A stretch of DNA of 64,000 nucleotides from Salminus brasiliensis (Eukaryota > Chordata > Actinopteri > Characiformes > Bryconidae), in the NCBI RefSeq assembly GCF_030463535.1, contig NC_132887.1, forward strand, positions 21,532,943 through 21,596,942, in the 5' to 3' direction. Below, piece by piece: positions 57,300-64,000 of this stretch. Numbering within the stretch: the stretch's first letter is position 1; every line of letters begins with the position of its first letter. Position numbers and translations under genes: made by a program. The notes beneath the pieces are model-generated. The model was not told where the DNA came from, ran no database searches, and saw only the letters and a list, made by a program, of their open reading frames with translations.

Positions 57300-60200
57300 A
57301 TGAACCTGCAGCATCCAAACTTTTCTGTTTTGAAAGATTTGTGCAATTTGTTACATAGATTTGAATTGTTCGTAGAAATATTTGTACTGAAACATCGCAC
57401 TTACAAAATGAGCAAATATGAATGAACACCTTCAGAAAGTTCATTGGTGGAAAGCTCAGATTTTTTAATGAGCCTAAACATTCTGATTTGTAGGCGAAAT
57501 AAAAAGTGCAATACTGTATAAAAACTATATATATATTTCAACTTTTTTGTGCTTTTAATAATCCCAAATGTGATGTCAATCAATGGGACATGCCTGAGTG
57601 CCACAATGCTAATGCTTGTCAAGAAACTTCAATGTTAATTTTTCATTTTTATTTATTTTCCTTCAGCATGTAATGTCAATCTATAATGCCATGTCAGTTA
57701 TATATTAGTAATTTGTATTAGTGATTGATAATATTAACCATATGTAATAGGGCCTTAAGGAAGTAGCAGTATAAGAGAATAGGTACTTGTTGCTTAGCTT
57801 CCAGGCCCCCCCCCCCTACCTCCTGGAAGTGGGATTTGCGCTTTGATTGACCCCTCAAGGACACACTTACATGCATTTCTGGACAAGCTGAGAGACCGTC
57901 ACAATATTACAGGATTTTACACAATTATGACATGAATTACGGAGCGCAACTTAGTACTGTAAGCAGTGTACTGAGTGCTGGAGGCCTCAGTGATATAGAC
58001 AATATTCTCCATATTACAGGTCCATGGAGCATCACTGTAAAACTGTTATTTTCTAGGTACAAATTCCACATACTGTTGCTTTAAAGGGCAACAAATCCAG
58101 AGAATCACCCATTGAAACAGAAATCACATTGTTTTTTCAAGCTCCAAAGTTGAGAGTAGAAACTTCCAAGGAATTGAAAGCAGCATAATACTTTTATTTT
58201 ATTCTGTTTAGTTTGCTTTTGTATTTTTATCATTAAAAAGAGTATGTTTATGTTTGCGTTCTGTAATGAAAAGCATGTGCATTAGGTGAATATAGTCTTT
58301 ATTCAGTTAGAACCGTTGAAACACAGTAAGCTCATCTATCAGTCGTCTTCCCATGTGCGAATGAGAGAAAGACATTTTATATAGATGAAACATTTCCTCC
58401 ACGGCATTCGGTTTGTTTTCCAACAAAAATATCTGAACACACATACTAACAGCCTCCACATAGTAAGCATGAACATGAACATAACCATGAATGCACAAAA
58501 AGCACAATGCACAGCCAAATGATATATTAAACAGGAATACAAATTAATGAATGCAAATGCAGAATAACCATATTTATTAATAAAAACAATATTACACTGA
58601 GATTTTTTTTTTTTTTAATTACACATCCCAGCAGTCATAATACATTAACCCATTAATGTCCAACAGATACATACAGCACAAAGAAAATGGCACATAGCGT
58701 TTACCACCCTGCTCCTTCCTACAGCGTGTTGGTGATCAGAGGTCTAAAGTGAGTACCCATTTTAATTAATTGAACTAATATTCATGTAACTTATTTTTTT
58801 TTATTGTCTTATTAAAAATGAGAGGTGTGGCTCATAGTGACCAAAAGACAATTTAATATGATATATTAAGTGATGAGGACACACTTTTAGCCATGCGTTT
58901 TGATTGATTTTTTCAGATCTGTGCTCGAGCAAGCTCAGAGAAAAAGTAGGCCTAAGGAAATGTCCATTAATGAAATGTTACATTAACGGGCTCATTCTGT
59001 AAGTAACAGCAGGGATTAGCTTGACTACTTACTTTATAACTTATTGAAAACACCTTTTTTTTATCTAAGCGCACATTGTGGTTAAAGGAACTTAATGGGA
59101 TGACAAACTGAGAATGAGTTCCTCTTTTCAGTAAAAGGTCTCACACCGCCTCATTCATGAAGAACAAAAGCAATCAGATGTTAAATGAGTTCAGGGAACA
59201 TCCACCAATGGTTGACTCTGAAATCCTGTTTGTGGTCAGTAAACCAAAAGGCAGGAGAGGGGCTGTAAAGGGGTTGGCAGGTGTGTTGCTAAGCAGCAGG
59301 CTGAGATGAATGGAGGAGAAGAGGTCTGCACTCGTTTCTAAGTGTTCGCTGCACTGCAACACCAGAGCCACCTCCTGCAGGGGCAACCACACTGCAATCA
59401 GAGCTCACCACTGGGGAAAGAAACAAATCAACATTCACACTTTCAGACAATACGAGGAATCACGGTTACAATTTGTGTTGTTAATTCTTGCTCATTTCTC
59501 AATCACTTTCCACACAATTAAGTCTCAATGTCTCAATGATGTCTTAAAGCAACATTATGCAGAATTTCTACTTTTAAAAAACAGCTTTGAAATCCAATAA
59601 TCTCATATTTGTACCCTGAAGTATTACTATAAAGAGTCAGTCCACATGCTTCTTACAAGCTCAGCAGCGGAGTAAAAGTTAATTACACTCCACAACTGTA
59701 GGGGGAGCCCACAGACAAAAACATACTCAGACTGACACAATACAGGTTTTGCATTTATTCAATTAACAACCACATTTCTGTTCATTCTATTTGTACATAT
59801 ATATTTTCGGTTTTCCAAAAAAAAAAAAAAGGATGCTAGGAGGAGTCAGGGTTTGGCTCAACACCTCACCTGAATGGCTGAAAGCAGTGTTTAGCTACAT
59901 GGTGATGGTGGTGTTTAGCGCCTGATCCGCAGCTATATTCATGGCTCAAGCCACACATTTAGTAGAGAGGTATATAGAAATCAAAGGCTGTAGTCTATAA
60001 GGTCAACAAAGTTGATATGTATAGTCTGTATCTCATAATTGTCATCTGCATGGTGAAGTTCTGTTTATTTCTATAGTTCATAGTAAGTCATACTGTGCCC
60101 AGAAACACAGTTTTATAGAAAAGATTTGAGAGTGGGTCCAAAAGACTATTGACCAATGAGCAATGTTAGCTTTATGGCTCCAGCAGTAAACTAAAGAAGC

Positions 60201-60660
60201 AACATTTAGACACCAAACCTGCATTGGATGATCAATTACATCTTGGGCAAGTGGGAAATTGTGTAAATTATTTTTTCCACCCAAGCCATTACTTTAAAGC
60301 CTGGGTATAACTTGAGAGTTGTGCATAGACGAGTAAGCCAGGATTTAACATAATGTCAAGTATTCTGTGCTGTGCTATCCTAATGGATTTTACTTCAGTA
60401 TCATATCATGTCTGGGAAATTGTGGTATTTTATGTAGTTTTCTTGAGACATTTAAACTGTAAACAAATAGTGTAATTTTGAAGATGTTAATTCTAAATGA
60501 TAAAACAAAATGTGTGGGGCACCAATGATCACAAAAAAAACAAACATATTAACTGTATATTCCAAAACATTCCATTTTTAAGTAAATTTTTTTGGAATAT
60601 GTTGAACAAAGTAAGAACTTCTGAATTTTTTATCACTTATTGTATTTAGATGAATAAGAC
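57300..60660. other. Intergenic region between pcmt1-like and rpusd2
   Basis: AT-rich; no complete gene recognised. It should hold the pcmt1-like terminal exon and 3' UTR on the minus strand, which could not be placed. Confidence 0.35.
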
Positions 60661-60666
60661 ACGTAC

Positions 60667-60836
60667 CCTGGCCACTGGTGACGTTTATCGGTGAGTGGAA
60701 CGTAGACCACGCCCATGAGAGCTTTCTTGAGAAAAGTGCCGTCACTCTGCCGATCGTACTGCTCTAGAACTTGGCTCCCACCCTCTGGACCAACAGGCAG
60801 AACCAGTCTCCCACCTGGCTTCAGCTGGTCGAGAAG
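60667..60836 (-). CDS. pcmt1: pcmt1-like exon (last one found)
   Basis: 170 nt, [34 protein letters not shown]; acceptor AATCAG, donor GTACGT. If unspliced, ten further residues are read before TGA. Confidence 0.9.
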
Positions 60837-63800
60837 CTGATTACACACAGATCATGAGAGGCCTTCAGAATGAGTTTTTTTTCTAATTCTTTACTTTACT
60901 TTGCTATGATGTGAACAAGTCTTTTAAAGTAAATTATGCTGTTCGAGTCAGAATGGTGAGAAGAACCAGACAAGTGATTAATGTGTCTCCAAGCACAATC
61001 ACAATCACAGAAAGCCATTATGTGCCTGATGCCCAAGATATTCGATATTCTTATCTGACGTTTTGCTTTTAAGGTATAAGGTAAAGTAATTCCCATAGAA
61101 AACTTTACTGGTTGTTCTGGAAAACAAATAAAATAGCTAAATTGGCGTAGAATTTGTACTGCAGTTATCACAACCAGGTTCCTATCACCATCAGTTCCTA
61201 TTATTTCACATCAAACTAATCCGAATTACTTTGTTTACATCTTAGCAAAGTAAGTATGCACGAACATTTGAAAATAAGTGTACAAGTACACATAACTTTA
61301 AGATAAAAAGAAAGTCTTGACAAAAAACATTTAAATTAAGTGCAAAATTATGGCATGGGTCCCCAGCCATGTCCCCAACTAAACATGAGCTGCTAAATGC
61401 ACAAGGGTATGGTTGCTACACATGCATAAAATGTTACCAAAATGACGTTATTTAATCAGTACAGTTAGCCTACCTAGTAAACATGTACTCACAAGAAAAT
61501 ATAGACACTGTGTTTTCTATCTATATCAAAAATATAGAAATTTTTCAAATACAAACACCTTGAACATTTTTGCTGATAGCTCAGAAGCTGAATTAGGGTC
61601 AGATTACAGATCAACATTTAATCAGTACTGGCATATGCTTAACCTGAGTGCCTACCGCTTTGGGAATCGTTGGTGCTGCTGCTCCAACATGAATGGCATC
61701 ATAAGGAGCCCCTTCTGGATAACCTAACCGACCATCACCCACTGGGAAAAGGAACACAGCTGTCATTAGACTGAGAAAACAGTCCTAACACTGGGATGTT
61801 TATAGACTGAGAAGGTTGATACTAATGATAATGTGAATTCTCTCCTTTTAATACCCGTTTTGCTAGAGTAGGTTGTGTTAGCTTTAAGACAATCCAATTA
61901 TTTCACCATTCCCTTAAGCGTTCTGTCTTACAGGTCTCTCTTATTCTTACAAATACAGAATTAAGTTACTGTTTTTTGGTTTTGTTTGTATCTACACTGT
62001 TAATTTCTTAAGTGCCCCACCTACTAACTTGATCCGTCCAGAGGTCAGCAGCTCTGGATCATCAGCTTGAACGTTTTTCACTGAGGCTTGCACTAGTTCA
62101 TCGATGTGCTCGATTCCCACCACTTTTCCAGTGGGTCCAACCTGCACATGAACGAGAAGAAAACAAGTAACAACTGTATGTATAAACTGCCGTTGAAGGT
62201 CTAAACAGTAGCAATGTGCTAAATTTGAATCATGAAAGGTTCAACAATTGGCATTCTTGTTCAAGAATCTGGGGCCGGACTCAAAAACTTTCCTGAGATA
62301 AAACCTAAGATGGTTGAAGAACTAGAAGTGAATCTTTTGGGTTTTTTATATTTATTTATTTATTTTTATTTTTATTTTTTTTTTACATTTACTGCATTTC
62401 TAACCCCACATAAACTGTATATCTCTCTCTGAATCTAATTTATATGCTGTCCCAATTTTCACATTTTATATTTGTGTATGTATTGTGCTCAGCAGGTACA
62501 ATTAGCACAACATTAACACCACCTGCCTAATACGGAGTAGGTCCCCCTTGTGCCACTACAATAGATCTTACCATTCAAGTCATAGATTTCACAAGACTTT
62601 ACTTTGAGAACTCACTGGTCAATCCATCTATAGAAGCCTTGGTGTAGTCAGGGATGGTAAGTTATTGTCATGTTGCATGTCTAACTCGGTCATACAGATT
62701 CCTTCTGTACAAAATCCAGAGATTTTGACCCTTCCTCTCTAGAGAGGCCACTCAGGTGCTCGTTCAGTCTATCATCACTTCTAGACTTGACTACTGCAAC
62801 TCTCTTCTGGCTGGTCTCCCTTTGTGTAACATCAGGCCCCTGCAACTTATTCAGAATGCAGCGGCACGGGTCGTCAACTAAATAAAAACAGCCATGTCAC
62901 TCCACTGCTGCATTCTCTTCACTGGCTTCCTGTAGCTGCTTCCTGTATCAGATTCAAAACCCTGATGCAGGCCTACAAGAACAGACCAGCCCCTCCGTAC
63001 TTGATTGCAAAAGTCAAAAGCCGATCTGCACAAAGAGCCTGGCTGGACCCGCAATCCCTTAAAATCCACAGAAGACGCCCAGGCTTTTTTCTGTCCTGGC
63101 ACTGAAGTGGTGGAACAAACTTCCCCTGGGTGTCCGAACGGCCGAGTCGCTTGTTGTCTTCAAACGCAGACTTTTTCTATTCAAACTAGCTGAGGTTATT
63201 CTTGAGTAAATAGTGAAGCACTTTTGTAAGTCGCTCTGGATAAGAGCGTCTGCTAAATGCTGTAAATGTAAATGGTTGTCCTTTTTTTGGCAGGTACTGA
63301 CCACCGCATACCAGGAACACCCCACAAGACCTGCCTGATGTTTTGAAATCGTTCTGACCCAGTCCTCTAGCAATCAAAAACTGCCAGTTAACTTGCTGCC
63401 TAATATATCCAGCCCTTGAACAATGCCACTGTAGATGAAGATAATCAATGTTTTTCCACTTCACCTGTGATCTTTGCATGTACATAAATCAGTATCGACT
63501 GAGAATTCCCATATTGGTTCTGTGATCATTTATTATTAGATAAGGTTTGAGAATGTAAAAACTGTGAGGCTCACCATTCTTGCAAAACAAGCAGTGAGAT
63601 ATCCACTCCCTGAGCCGACATCCAGCGCTGACGCTCCTTCAGTTAACTTGTCACTAAGTATCTCCAGTGCGTGTGCATGCTACAAAGAAAGTTAGCTTCA
63701 TCATTAGCGAACAAAGCATATCCTCAAAACGTTTCGTTGTTCAGATGAGATCTCGGCTCTTTACTTACCATATGAGGAGCACTTATGGTGGCCTTGTATC

Positions 63801-64000
63801 CTTTAAAGATGCCAAGAAACAGTTTGGTGAGAGAATACTTGCCTTTTTTTGCAAAATTCATTAGCATTTTAATCTGTCTATTGATGTAGCAACTCACCTA
63901 TGTACTGAGGTGAGTCTGCATAGGGGTAGTCTTTGGAATAGATCCTCCGGTCAGTGGCAAGCATGGCTTCAAACACTCGGTCGGTATGAATAACTCCATG
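60667..64000 (-). CDS. pcmt1: Protein-L-isoaspartate O-methyltransferase, PCMT1-like (partial, 5' end beyond window)
   Basis: Cytosolic SAM-dependent enzyme that repairs isoaspartyl residues in aged proteins. Join, minus strand: 63898-64000 (open at edge), 63769-63800, 63575-63679, 62021-62141, 61656-61741, 60667-60836; phases agree throughout and exon breaks match vertebrate PCMT1. Seen in order: [14 protein letters not shown].., ATISAPHM (substrate loop), the SAM motif [42 protein letters not shown], and [13 protein letters not shown] then [11 protein letters not shown]. The ~20 N-terminal residues lie beyond 64000. The last short exon, which in PCMT1 encodes the alternative C-termini, was not found. 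It could be the teleost 'like' paralogue pcmtl rather than the direct PCMT1 orthologue. Confidence 0.92.
61656..61741 (-). CDS. pcmt1: pcmt1-like exon
   Basis: 86 nt, [20 protein letters not shown]..; acceptor TTCCCAG, donor GTAGGC. Confidence 0.9.
62021..62141 (-). CDS. pcmt1: pcmt1-like exon
   Basis: 121 nt, [31 protein letters not shown]; acceptor TGTGCAG, donor GTGGGG. Confidence 0.9.
62495..63480. mobile_element. Tc1-like remnant carrying an inserted L2 fragment
   Basis: Left part CAACATTAACACCACCTGCC then TAATACGGAGTAGGTCCCCC; right part GGTACTGACCACCGCATACC and TTAACTTGCTGCCTAATATA, the two ends of the same Tc1 family as 42143-42510. In the pcmt1-like intron. Confidence 0.78.
62683..63273 (+). 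mobile_element. L2-type LINE 3' fragment
   Basis: Plus strand: CTAGACTTGACTACTGCAAC, ATTCAGAATGCAGCGGC, then the transposon's RT C-terminal part with frameshifts (TGGAACAAACTTCCCCTGGG), ending in GTAAGTCGCTCTGGATAAGA and a TGTAAATGTAAAT tail. Same family as 44931-45447, opposite strand. Confidence 0.88.
63575..63679 (-). CDS. pcmt1: pcmt1-like exon with SAM-binding motif
   Basis: 35 codons, [25 protein letters not shown]; acceptor TTTGTAG, donor GTGAGC. Confidence 0.92.
63769..63800 (-). CDS. pcmt1: pcmt1-like exon, 32 nt
   Basis: Short exon [10 protein letters not shown] between acceptor TTTAAAG and donor [14 protein letters not shown] is invariant in PCMTs. Confidence 0.88.
63898..64000 (-). 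CDS. pcmt1: pcmt1-like exon (cut by window edge)
   Basis: Encodes [18 protein letters not shown] and YADSPQYI with donor GTGAGT; open in frame at 64000. Confidence 0.88.
   Translation of the reverse strand, partial: MELFIPTECLKPCLPLTGGSIPKTTPMQTHLST

Overview
This is vertebrate nuclear DNA, almost certainly from a ray-finned fish. Genes are split into many short exons with GT/AG introns. The space between them is AT-rich and packed with typical teleost repeats: Tc1-like transposons, hAT and other MITEs, tRNA-derived SINEs, L2-type LINE tails, and long AT and CA microsatellites. The repeat types suggest an otophysan (characin- or catfish-like) fish, but the species cannot be fixed from the sequence alone.

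Four protein genes can be assembled exon by exon with matching reading phases. (1) pkdcc, the secreted tyrosine kinase VLK, on the minus strand at 9.1-17.7 kb: six exons found, the usual short last exon not found. (2) disp2 (Dispatched-2, an RND/sterol-sensing-domain transporter relative), on the plus strand at 26.4-51.4 kb: eight coding exons, complete, 1481 residues, with a 17.3-kb first intron. (3) rpusd2, an RluA-family pseudouridine synthase, on the minus strand at 53.8-57.2 kb: three coding exons, 573 residues, complete. (4) A pcmt1-type protein-L-isoaspartate methyltransferase, on the minus strand at 60.7-64.0 kb: six exons, running off the right edge.

Layout: 1-9 kb is pkdcc 3' flank with MITE and Tc1 remnants and possible conserved non-coding blocks. 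9-18 kb is pkdcc and its GC-box promoter. 18-26 kb is intergenic and repeat-rich, ending in a very large, young inverted repeat just upstream of disp2 exon 1. 26-44 kb is disp2 intron 1, which holds a 48-bp minisatellite, nested transposons and candidate enhancers. 44-51 kb holds the remaining disp2 exons. 52-64 kb carries the two housekeeping genes on the opposite strand. No operon-like cooperation is expected. disp2 and rpusd2 also lie near each other on human 15q15, so that part is conserved synteny, while pkdcc is on a different human chromosome.

The most notable signals are the template-switch-like palindrome next to the disp2 promoter, the natural replacement of the paired TM4 acidic residues in Dispatched-2, a possible shortened C-terminus of pkdcc, and several transposon-in-transposon nests, one with a perfect 8-bp target duplication. 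No CRISPR array, prokaryotic-type system, virus or toxin gene was seen.
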